From: RUG806 sp963624415
Lineage (GTDB): Bacteria > Bacillota > Clostridia > Oscillospirales > Acutalibacteraceae
Assembly: GCA_963624415.1 (NCBI GenBank)
Contig: CAVFPQ010000069.1
Span: 1-12,167 of the forward strand
Direction: 5' to 3'
DNA length: 12,167 bases
A model generated the notes under the pieces. That model worked only from the letters and a program-made list of their open reading frames with translations, had not been told where the DNA came from and did no database searches. Position numbers and translations under genes: made by a program. Below, one piece after another: positions 5,554-12,167 of the stretch. The stretch's first letter is position 1; every line of letters begins with the position of its first letter.

Positions 5554-7707
5554 ATGGACATCAAAGAAAAACTCTGCTCCGAATTTCCGGTTAAGCCGGT
5601 TTATATGGAGAACATTATAAAGCTGATTGATGACGGCAACACAATTCCGTTTATTGCGCGTTACAGAAAAGAAATGCACGGCACGTGTGACGATCAGGTT
5701 CTGCGTGACATTGCGGACAGGCTTCAATACCTGAGAAACCTCGAAAAGAAAAAAGAGGATTATGCCGATTCTATTACACAGCAGGGCAAAATGACCGATG
5801 AGATAGCCGAGCAGATAGACAAGGCGGAAACCCTTGCGGTGCTTGAGGATATCTATCGTCCGTTCAAGCAGAAACGCCGCACAAGAGCGACAATCGCCAA
5901 AGAAAAGGGCTTGGAGCCTCTCGCCGATATTCTGCTTAAAGCCGAGCTTCGTGACACCGATCCTCTGAGTGTTGCCGCAGATTTTATAAACCCCGAAAAG
6001 GGCGTTGAAACGGCAGAGGACGCACTGACGGGAGCCGGCGATATTATAGCCGAGATTATGAGCGACTCTCCCGAAATCAGAAAAGATTTAAAGCAGCTCA
6101 TATACAGAACAGGCGTTATTCACTCCGAAGCAAAAACCGAGGATGACAGCGTTTATTCAATGTATTACGACTATTCCGAAGCTGTCGGCAAAATCCCGTC
6201 ACACAGAATACTGGCGATTAACCGAGGCGAAAAGGAAGACATATTAAAAGTATCCGTCGATATTGACGAGACAGCCGCTCTCGGTATTTTCTGCCGCAGG
6301 TTTGTAAAGTTCGGTTCTTTTTCGGCTGAATTTATAAGAGAGACAGCCACTGACAGCTATAACAGGCTTGTTTTTCCGAGTGTCGAAAGAGAAATAAGAA
6401 ACGACCTGACCGAAAAAGCCGGCGAGCAGGCGATAAAAATGTTCGGTCAGAATTTAAAGCCCCTTCTTATGCAGCCGCCCATAAAAGACAAGGTTGTGCT
6501 GGCTGTTGATCCCGCATACCGCACAGGATGCAAATTGGCGGTAACCGACGGCACGGGCAAGGTGCTTTATACAGGTGTTATATATCCCACTCCGCCGCAG
6601 AACAAAACACAGGAGTCCGCCGCAAAGGTAAAGGGACTTATAAGGCAATTCGGAATTGAATGCATTTCAATAGGCAACGGCACGGCATCGAAGGAAGCCG
6701 AGATTTTTGTTGCCGACACAATAAAGGAGTATAACGGCGCTGTTACGTATATGGTAGTAAACGAAGCCGGTGCGTCGGTTTATTCCGCTTCAAAGCTTGG
6801 TGCTAAGGAGTTCCCGGATTTTGATGTATCGGTTCGTTCGGCCGTGTCAATCGCAAGACGACTTCAGGACCCGCTGTCGGAGCTTGTAAAAATCGACCCC
6901 AAGAGCATAGGTGTCGGGCAGTATCAGCACGATGTGCCCGAAGCGAGACTTAACGAGTCATTAAGAGGAGTGGTTGAGGACTGCGTAAACTCCGTCGGCG
7001 TTGACATAAACACGGCATCGCCCTCACTGCTTAAATATGTGTCGGGTGTATCGGGTGCGGTTGCGGATAATATAGTAGCCTACCGTGACGAAAACGGTGC
7101 ATTCAGCTCCCGTGTTCAGCTTAAAAAAGTAAAGGGCTTAGGGCCGAAAGCGTACGAGCAGTGCGCGGGATTTCTGCGTGTAGTCGGCGGAAAAGAACCG
7201 CTTGACAACACAGGAGTTCACCCGGAGTCTTACGAAGCCGCAAAAAAGCTTCTGTCCGTTGTGGGCATTGACCCCAAAAAGGCAGGCAAGGAGGCACTGA
7301 CAACTCTTAAAGACAGTGTAAACTCCCTCGGCACAGCCAAAACGGCGGACGAGTGCGGTGTCGGTATTCCGACATTAAACGATATTATAACGGAATTGTC
7401 AAAGCCCGGCAGAGACATTCGAGACGCACTGCCGAAGCCGATGCTCAGAAGCGATCTGTTAAGCCTTGAGGACCTCAAAGAAGGCATGGAGATAACAGGC
7501 ACCGTAAGAAATGTAATTGACTTCGGCGTATTTGTTGACATCGGTGTTCATCAGGACGGACTTGTTCATATTTCTCAGATAACAAACAGATATATAAAGC
7601 ACCCGTCTGAAGTGCTTAAAGTCGGCGACGTCGTCAAAGTTAAGGTCATGAGCGTCGACACAAAGAAAAAGCGTATATCACTCACGATGAAAGGATCAGG
7701 CAATTGA
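5554..7707 (+). CDS. tex: Tex, S1 RNA-binding transcription accessory protein
   Basis: 717 aa, the usual Tex length (about 720-780). Tex is the bacterial relative of eukaryotic Spt6, binds nucleic acid and affects transcription. Domains in order: the Tex N-terminal helical part with the conserved IPFIARYRKE (31-40) and a D-x-x-L-R-D-I motif; a YqgF/RNase H-like fold beginning VVLAVDPAYRTGCK (314-327), with IGNGTASKEAE (373-383) and the VNEAGASVYSAS strand; helix-hairpin-helix repeats around 488-550 (KKVKGLGPKAYEQ); and a C-terminal S1 domain (about 644-714, GTVRNVIDFGVFVDIG). Start ATG with AAAGGA at 5541-5546. It follows hipA by 15 bases and its TGA overlaps the TTG start of the first ABC gene, so Tex and the transporter are very probably cotranscribed and translationally coupled. 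Confidence 0.95.
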   Translation: MDIKEKLCSEFPVKPVYMENIIKLIDDGNTIPFIARYRKEMHGTCDDQVLRDIADRLQYLRNLEKKKEDYADSITQQGKMTDEIAEQIDKAETLAVLEDIYRPFKQKRRTRATIAKEKGLEPLADILLKAELRDTDPLSVAADFINPEKGVETAEDALTGAGDIIAEIMSDSPEIRKDLKQLIYRTGVIHSEAKTEDDSVYSMYYDYSEAVGKIPSHRILAINRGEKEDILKVSVDIDETAALGIFCRRFVKFGSFSAEFIRETATDSYNRLVFPSVEREIRNDLTEKAGEQAIKMFGQNLKPLLMQPPIKDKVVLAVDPAYRTGCKLAVTDGTGKVLYTGVIYPTPPQNKTQESAAKVKGLIRQFGIECISIGNGTASKEAEIFVADTIKEYNGAVTYMVVNEAGASVYSASKLGAKEFPDFDVSVRSAVSIARRLQDPLSELVKIDPKSIGVGQYQHDVPEARLNESLRGVVEDCVNSVGVDINTASPSLLKYVSGVSGAVADNIVAYRDENGAFSSRVQLKKVKGLGPKAYEQCAGFLRVVGGKEPLDNTGVHPESYEAAKKLLSVVGIDPKKAGKEALTTLKDSVNSLGTAKTADECGVGIPTLNDIITELSKPGRDIRDALPKPMLRSDLLSLEDLKEGMEITGTVRNVIDFGVFVDIGVHQDGLVHISQITNRYIKHPSEVLKVGDVVKVKVMSVDTKKKRISLTMKGSGN
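7691..7695 (+). promoter_or_regulatory. Ribosome binding site that supports a TTG start
   Basis: AAGGA lies 8 bases before TTG at 7704 inside the end of the tex gene. The next ATG, at 7725, has no comparable site. The TTG and the tex stop TGA share bases (TTGA), a typical coupling arrangement. Confidence 0.65.
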
Positions 7708-9440
7708 AAACCTTACTTCCGTACATGAAAAAATACCGTGTGCAGTGCTTTCTGGCTCCGCTTTTCAAAATGATAGAAGCGCTTTTAGAGCTTTTTGTTC
7801 CGCTCGCGGTAAAAAACATAATCGATATAGGAATCGGCACAGGCGACAGGACTTACACAATTAAAATGTGCGGACTGCTTGTAGTGCTGGCTCTTGCGGG
7901 ACTCATATTTTCGTTGACGGCGCAGTATTTCGCCGCATACGCCGCAACAGGCATAACAAACGGCATAAAATGCGCGCTGTTTAACAAAATATCGTCCTTC
8001 GGCTATACCGAAACTGACACATTCGGCACATCCGCTCTTATAACGAGAATTACCGGAGATGCCGACAAGGTGCAAAGCGGCATAAACATTGCGCTGCGGC
8101 TTTTGCTTCGTTCTCCGTTTGTCGTTTTCGGTGCTGTAATTATGGCGTTTGTCGTTGACACTACAAAAAGCTCCACGGCACTCATATTCACGGCGACCGT
8201 TCCTGCACTGTCTGTTGTCGTTTTCGGCATTATGTTTATCACCATGCCGATGTACACAAGGGTGCAGAAGGCGCTCGATAAGGTCACGGGCGATGTAAGA
8301 GGCCACTTAAACGGCGTTCGTGTTCTTCGTGCGTTCGGCAGAGAAGAAGCGGAAAAGGAAGCTTTTAATTCTTCAACGGAAACACTCAACCGACTTCAGC
8401 GTTCAGCCGGGCGTGTATCCGCTCTTATGAATCCCGTTACATACATTATTATAAATGTCGCGACAATTGTTCTTATATGGTGCGGTGCGATAAAAGTTGA
8501 CAATGGGCTTCTGACACAGGGCACGGTTGTGGCTCTGTATAACTATATGGCGCAGATTCTTGTGGAGCTTATCAAATTCGCCGATCTGATTATAAATATT
8601 TCAAAGGCTCTTGCCTCCGCCGGGCGTATAAGCGATGTTCTGACAACCGAAAATTCACAGACTTATCCCGACCACGGTGAAGAACCCGATTTTAACGCTC
8701 CCGCAATTGAAATGCGTGATGTCACATTCACATACAAAAACGCCGGTGCGCCGAGCCTTACGGATATTTCATTTACACTCGAAAAGGGCAAACGCCTCGG
8801 CATTACAGGTTCAACAGGCTCCGGCAAAACGACCATAGTTAATCTTATTCCCCGTTTTTATGACTGCACAGAGGGTGAAGTCCGTATTTTCGGTCATAAC
8901 GTTATGGAATACAGCCGCAAAACGCTTGATTCTCTTGTAGCCGTTGTTCCGCAGAAGGCGGCACTTTTCAAGGGTACGATAAGAGAAAATATGCAGTGGG
9001 GCAACGAAAACGCCACAGATGAAGAAATAATGGAAGCGATAACCGCCGCACAGTGTGCCGATGTTGTCGCGTCAAAGGCAAAGGGGCTTGACGAACCGAT
9101 TGAGCAGAACGGCGCAAACCTTTCGGGCGGTCAGAGACAGCGTCTTACAATCGCTCGTGCGCTTATGAAAAAGACACCGATTATCATACTCGACGACTCG
9201 GCATCCGCTCTCGATTTCGCAACGGACGCACGCCTTAACAAGGCACTTGCGGAGCTTCCGTGGCATCCGGCGACCGTCATAATTTCACTCAGAACCGGCA
9301 GTATAAGAAACGCCGATGAAATAATGGTAATGGATGACGGAAAAGCCGCCGAACGTGGCACGCACAGTGAGCTTGTAAATCTCGGCGGAATTTATTCCGA
9401 AATCAATACGGCTTCGGGAGGTGATGACAGTGGCAGATAA
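7704..9440 (+). CDS. ABC exporter half-transporter, degenerate ATPase subunit
   Basis: 578 aa: an N-terminal membrane domain with about six helices (residues about 10-320) and a C-terminal nucleotide-binding domain. Walker A is GSTGSGKTT (369-377), the signature is LSGGQ (473-477), and Walker B is IIILD497. The residue after Walker B, normally the catalytic Glu, is D498, and the H-switch position is L529 (ISLRTGSI) instead of His. This is the pattern of the degenerate subunit of heterodimeric exporters such as TM287/288 and BmrC/BmrD, where one composite site binds ATP but hydrolyses poorly. The partner follows with an 11-base overlap. The substrate is unknown; drugs, peptides or lipids are all possible. 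The TTG start is chosen from its ribosome site and the overlap with the tex stop. Confidence 0.9.
   Translation: MKTLLPYMKKYRVQCFLAPLFKMIEALLELFVPLAVKNIIDIGIGTGDRTYTIKMCGLLVVLALAGLIFSLTAQYFAAYAATGITNGIKCALFNKISSFGYTETDTFGTSALITRITGDADKVQSGINIALRLLLRSPFVVFGAVIMAFVVDTTKSSTALIFTATVPALSVVVFGIMFITMPMYTRVQKALDKVTGDVRGHLNGVRVLRAFGREEAEKEAFNSSTETLNRLQRSAGRVSALMNPVTYIIINVATIVLIWCGAIKVDNGLLTQGTVVALYNYMAQILVELIKFADLIINISKALASAGRISDVLTTENSQTYPDHGEEPDFNAPAIEMRDVTFTYKNAGAPSLTDISFTLEKGKRLGITGSTGSGKTTIVNLIPRFYDCTEGEVRIFGHNVMEYSRKTLDSLVAVVPQKAALFKGTIRENMQWGNENATDEEIMEAITAAQCADVVASKAKGLDEPIEQNGANLSGGQRQRLTIARALMKKTPIIILDDSASALDFATDARLNKALAELPWHPATVIISLRTGSIRNADEIMVMDDGKAAERGTHSELVNLGGIYSEINTASGGDDSGR
9417..9421 (+). 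promoter_or_regulatory. Strong ribosome binding site that sets a GTG start
   Basis: GGAGG within GGGAGGTGATG. It is 8 bases from GTG at 9430 but only 2 bases from ATG at 9424, and it overlaps GTG at 9421, so the GTG at 9430 is the plausible start of the second ABC gene. Confidence 0.75.
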
Positions 9441-11193
9441 AAAATCAAAGCTTAAAGCACCGTCCGGCACGGTAAAAAAAGTGCTGAAGTTTATTTCAGG
9501 CTACAAAGCGGCACTGTTCTGGTCACTTGTCACCGCCGCAATAGGCGTAGTGCTTAATATTCTTATTCCGCTGTGGTTCGGCAATGCGATTGACCTTATC
9601 GTGTCCGCCGGTGCGGTAGATTTTGACAGCATAAAATTTGTCATGATCAAAATTGCCGCCGCAATAGGTGTATGCGCACTTGCGACATGGATTATGTCAA
9701 TGCTCAACAACCGCATAACCTACGGCATAGTAAAAGACATTCGCCGCCGCGCGTTCAACAGGATAACCGAACTGCCGTTAAAATACCTCGACTCGCACCC
9801 CACAGGCGACACTGTAAACAGACTTATAAGCGATGTCGACACTTTCGCAGACGGACTTTTAATGGGCTTTACGCAGTTTTTTACCGGTGTTCTTACCATA
9901 ATCGGCACTCTGATAATGCTTATAAGACTTAATATCTTTGTTGCACTCGCCGTTGTGTGTCTGACTCCCCTGTCACTTTTCACGGCTCGTTTTATTGCGA
10001 CACACACGTACACATATTTTCGTGAACAGTCCATTCAGAAGGCAGAGGCTACCGCAATAGCCGATGAGACTTTTTCGAACATAAAGACAGTCAAGGCTTT
10101 CTCACGCGAAAAGATAATCACCGAAAAATATGAGATGACAAGCGAGCAGGTGCGAAAGACTTCACTTAAAGCTCTGTTTCTGTCGTCAACATCAAACCCG
10201 ACAACAAGATTTATAAATGCCGTTGTTTACGCCGCTGTCGCGCTTGTCGGCGCACTGAATATTCTGTCGGGCGGCACAATGACACCGGGACTTCTGTCGT
10301 CCGCTCTGTCGTACGCCAATCGATACACAAAGCCGTTCAACGAGATTTCTTCTGTTTTTGCGGAGCTTGAAAACGCCCTCGCGTGTGCATCCCGTGTTAT
10401 CGATTTAATCGAAGAAAAAGCCGAGGACAAAGACTCCGACACGGCAATTTCGGAATTTAATCCCTCGGGTAATATTGAAATAAAAGATGTCGCATTCTCT
10501 TATACGCCCGAAGTGCCGCTTATCGAAAATTTCAATCTGAATGTAAAAAGCGGCGAGCGTGTCGCAATTGTAGGCCCGACAGGGTGCGGCAAAACTACAT
10601 TTATAAATCTGCTCATGCGTTTTTATGATGTAAACTCCGGCACAATTTCGATTGACGGAATAAAAAGCACCGAGCTTACACGCCACGCATTAAGATCAAG
10701 CTTCGGTATGGTTCTGCAGGAGACATGGCTCAAGCCCGGCACGATTAAAGAGAACATATCAATGGGCAAGCCCGATGCCACGGATGAAGAAATCATCACG
10801 GCGGCAAAGCACTCACACGCCCACTCGTTTATAAAGCGTCTGCCGAACGGCTACGACACCGTTATAGGCGAGGACGGCGGCAATCTGTCGCAGGGACAAA
10901 AGCAGCTTCTGTGCATATCCCGTGTCATGCTTATGCTGCCGCCAATACTTATTCTTGACGAAGCGACCTCATCAATAGATATGCGAACGGAAATAAAGGT
11001 TCAGGACGCATTTAAGGAGCTTATGACGGGCCGCACAAGCTTTATTGTCGCACACCGTCTGTCAACCATAATAAATTCAGACGTAATTATAGTAATGAAC
11101 AAAGGACATATTATTGAACAGGGCACACACAGACAGCTGCTTGAAAAAGGCGGATTTTATGCCGATATGTGGAATGCCCAGTATTCAAAATAA
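9430..11193 (+). CDS. ABC exporter half-transporter, catalytically complete subunit
   Basis: 587 aa from the GTG start: a membrane domain with about six helices (about 20-325) and a nucleotide-binding domain. Walker A is GPTGCGKTT (382-390), Walker B is ILILD510 with catalytic E511 (DEATSSID), and the H-switch is H542 (IVAHRLSTI). The signature is LSQGQ (486-490) rather than LSGGQ. In a head-to-tail dimer this altered signature would face the degenerate Walker A/B of the upstream subunit. The intact Walker motifs and His here would pair with the upstream canonical LSGGQ. Together the two genes therefore predict one hydrolysing and one mainly structural ATP site. The gene overlaps its partner by 11 bases. 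A 75-base spacer holding a heptad tail separates it from trmO. Confidence 0.92.
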   Translation: MADKKSKLKAPSGTVKKVLKFISGYKAALFWSLVTAAIGVVLNILIPLWFGNAIDLIVSAGAVDFDSIKFVMIKIAAAIGVCALATWIMSMLNNRITYGIVKDIRRRAFNRITELPLKYLDSHPTGDTVNRLISDVDTFADGLLMGFTQFFTGVLTIIGTLIMLIRLNIFVALAVVCLTPLSLFTARFIATHTYTYFREQSIQKAEATAIADETFSNIKTVKAFSREKIITEKYEMTSEQVRKTSLKALFLSSTSNPTTRFINAVVYAAVALVGALNILSGGTMTPGLLSSALSYANRYTKPFNEISSVFAELENALACASRVIDLIEEKAEDKDSDTAISEFNPSGNIEIKDVAFSYTPEVPLIENFNLNVKSGERVAIVGPTGCGKTTFINLLMRFYDVNSGTISIDGIKSTELTRHALRSSFGMVLQETWLKPGTIKENISMGKPDATDEEIITAAKHSHAHSFIKRLPNGYDTVIGEDGGNLSQGQKQLLCISRVMLMLPPILILDEATSSIDMRTEIKVQDAFKELMTGRTSFIVAHRLSTIINSDVIIVMNKGHIIEQGTHRQLLEKGGFYADMWNAQYSK

Positions 11194-11222
11194 CAAAAGC
11201 AGGGAAAGAGCAAAAAGCAATT

Positions 11223-11255
11223 ATTGCTAATTCCTCATTGCCAATTGCTGATTAT
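11223..11255 (+). repeat. Heptad repeat tail, family B, copy 1
   Basis: Four 7-base units (ATTGCTA first, ATTCCTC second, ATTGCCA third, ATTGCTG fourth) and a final ATTAT. It is 33 bases and ends 2 bases before the AAAGGTG ribosome site of trmO. No AAGCTTTATA core or strong hairpin precedes it, so a tail can occur without them. Confidence 0.75.
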
Positions 11256-11268
11256 TCAAAGGTGTTTT

Positions 11269-11943
11269 ATGACAATTTATCCTATCGCACACATCCGCAC
11301 GGATTTCCCGTCCAAATTCGGCATACCGAGACAGAGCGGCCTTGCGGACAACATAAGTGAAATAATATTCGAGCCGGAATACAGAACGAATGAAGCGTTA
11401 AGAGGCATTGACGGCTACTCTCATCTGTGGCTCATATGGGAATTTACCGAGGCAAAGCAGGAGAAATTTTCTCCCACCGTTCGCCCTCCGATGCTCGGCG
11501 GCAATGTCAGAATGGGCGTTTTCGCGACACGCTCACCGTTTCGCCCCAATTCGCTCGGTCTGTCGTGCGTGGAGCTTGTAAGCTTGAAAAAAACAGCGCA
11601 AAACGGCACAACGCTTATCGTAAAGGGTGCAGATATATTAGACGGCACACCGATTTACGATATAAAACCGTATATACCGTATTCGGACAGTATTCCCAAT
11701 GCACTCGGCGGCTTCGGCGCGAACATAAAGAACAGAATTGAAGAAGTAAATTTTGCCTGTGATATTCCGACCGGCGTAACAGAAAAAACGCTCGGCACAA
11801 TCCGCCGGATTCTGATACAGGACCCCACACCGCATTATCAAAATGATCCCGACAGGATATATTCTTTTGAATTTGCCGATTACAACATAAAATTTTATTC
11901 CGACAGCGGCAAAATCACGGTAACTCAAATTACAAAACAATAG
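11269..11943 (+). CDS. trmO: tRNA (N6-threonylcarbamoyladenosine-37-N6)-methyltransferase TrmO (TsaA/YaeB family)
   Basis: 224 aa, near E. coli TrmO (235 aa). TrmO uses S-adenosylmethionine to methylate t6A at position 37 of ANN-decoding tRNAs. The N-terminal TsaA beta-barrel domain shows SKFGIPRQSGLA (15-26), the GYSHLWLIWEF strand (49-59), the signature GVFATRSPFRPNSLGLS (83-99), and DILDGTPIYDIKPYIP (122-137). A small C-terminal domain follows, with DP-x-P-H-Y and a conserved acidic stretch. The ATG at 11269 is chosen because AAAGGTG (11258-11264) precedes it; upstream in-frame TTG codons lie in the repeat tail. It is separated from the ABC genes by 75 bases and may be read through from them or have its own promoter, which is not recognisable. 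A strong terminator ends the unit directly after the stop codon. Confidence 0.92.
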   Translation: MTIYPIAHIRTDFPSKFGIPRQSGLADNISEIIFEPEYRTNEALRGIDGYSHLWLIWEFTEAKQEKFSPTVRPPMLGGNVRMGVFATRSPFRPNSLGLSCVELVSLKKTAQNGTTLIVKGADILDGTPIYDIKPYIPYSDSIPNALGGFGANIKNRIEEVNFACDIPTGVTEKTLGTIRRILIQDPTPHYQNDPDRIYSFEFADYNIKFYSDSGKITVTQITKQ

Positions 11944-11989
11944 AAAAAGCAGGGAGTAATTTACAATATAACTACTCTCTGCTTTTTTT
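11944..11989 (+). terminator. Intrinsic terminator after trmO
   Basis: A 15-bp stem with one G-T wobble pairs 11944-11958 with 11973-11987, closing a 14-base loop. It is followed by a run of seven T (11983-11989, partly in the stem). The run of A at the left base would give a terminator on the opposite strand as well. It starts immediately after the TAG stop. Confidence 0.9.
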
Positions 11990-12058
11990 GCACTCTGTTA
12001 AAATCAAATCGGGGCTAAGAACCTCTGAAAAACCGTTTAAGCCACGCACTGCCCACTC

Positions 12059-12091
12059 ATTGCCGATTATAAACCGCCAATTGCTGATTAT
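12059..12091 (+). repeat. Heptad repeat tail, family B, copy 2 (diverged)
   Basis: Four 7-base units and a final ATTAT. Unit 1 is ATTGCCG, unit 2 ATTATAA, unit 3 the diverged ACCGCCA, unit 4 ATTGCTG. Unit 4 and the end are identical to the other two family B copies, although the middle has drifted. It lies 3 bases upstream of the next core. Confidence 0.6.
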
Positions 12092-12094
12092 TTT

Positions 12095-12126
12095 GTAAAG
12101 CTTTATAAATCAAGTCCGCAGGACTT
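12095..12126 (+). repeat. Core plus hairpin of repeat element, second hairpin type
   Basis: The core GTAAAGCTTTATAAATC parallels the one at 3525-3541. The hairpin stem here is AAGTCC (12112-12117) with GGACTT (12121-12126) and a GCA loop, unlike the AAAACGCT stem elsewhere. It is followed by CC, as in the other copy. Both stem arms differ together, so pairing is kept while sequence is not. Confidence 0.65.
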
Positions 12127-12134
12127 CCTCAGCC

Positions 12135-12167
12135 ATTGCTAATTGCTGACTGCTAATTGCTGATTAT
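12135..12167 (+). repeat. Heptad repeat tail, family B, copy 3
   Basis: Four 7-base units (ATTGCTA, ATTGCTG, ACTGCTA and ATTGCTG in positions 1 to 4) and a final ATTAT that is the last five bases of the window. It begins 8 bases after the hairpin at 12112-12126. With 12059-12091 it frames that hairpin on both sides. Confidence 0.75.

Noticed and set aside
7785..8306. 173-residue open frame on the minus strand within the first ABC gene
   Set aside because: It is opposite the membrane domain of a clear transporter gene, Cys/Arg/His-rich in an unnatural way, and without family features.
11990..12058. Small RNA or tRNA gene between the trmO terminator and the next repeat
   Set aside because: I could not fold a cloverleaf or find a promoter-terminator pair. 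The stretch shows nothing beyond mixed-composition intergenic sequence.
12081..12109. Promoter formed by TTGCTG and TATAAA with a 17-base spacer in the repeat element
   Set aside because: Spacing is right but the -35 matches only three of six bases, and both parts belong to repeat modules that recur elsewhere without this spacing.
12059..12167. CRISPR array
   Set aside because: The repeat unit is only 7 bases with no spacers, and the whole module is 33 bases. No cas genes are present.

Overview
The window reads as draft or metagenome-derived DNA from a low-to-mid G+C Gram-positive bacterium, most likely a gut clostridium of the Oscillospirales/Ruminococcaceae type. That is an inference from strong AGGAGG-like ribosome sites, TTG and GTG starts, a FemX-type peptidoglycan enzyme, a lipobox lipoprotein and a heterodimeric ABC exporter. 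No rRNA or other taxonomic marker is present. All eight genes are on the + strand, and one 159-base run of N interrupts the assembly.

Layout. (1) 62-1922: a FemA/FemB/FemX-family aminoacyltransferase, then a NADAR (DUF1768/YbiA-like) ADP-ribose-linked glycosidase-family protein 40 bases downstream. (2) 1923-2259: a 337-base intergenic stretch holding the N gap and a reverse-oriented copy of a repeat element. (3) 2260-3501: a dGTPase-like HD phosphohydrolase, standing alone and followed by a forward copy of the same element. (4) 3614-11193: a tightly packed run with 14- and 15-base gaps, then 4- and 11-base overlaps: acidic lipoprotein, HipA-family kinase without a HipB partner, Tex (S1/YqgF RNA-binding transcription factor), and the two halves of an ABC exporter, the first with a degenerate ATPase site. 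(5) 11269-11943: TrmO, the t6A37 tRNA methyltransferase, closed by a strong intrinsic terminator. (6) 11990-12167: noncoding, with two more repeat tails around a hairpin.

The genes are individually recognisable housekeeping or accessory families. The least expected content is intergenic. Five complete copies of a 33-base module (four 7-base units, each starting with A and usually ATT, then a final ATTAT or ATAAT) lie at 2-34, 3565-3597, 11223-11255, 12059-12091 and 12135-12167. A sixth, reverse-oriented partial copy touches the N gap. Two of the modules, and probably the gapped one, are preceded by a conserved AAGCTTTATA-like core and a perfect hairpin whose sequence differs between copies while its pairing is kept. 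Three tails end just before the ribosome site of a gene. The window also starts and ends within a base of such tails, so assembly breaks may coincide with this repeat family.
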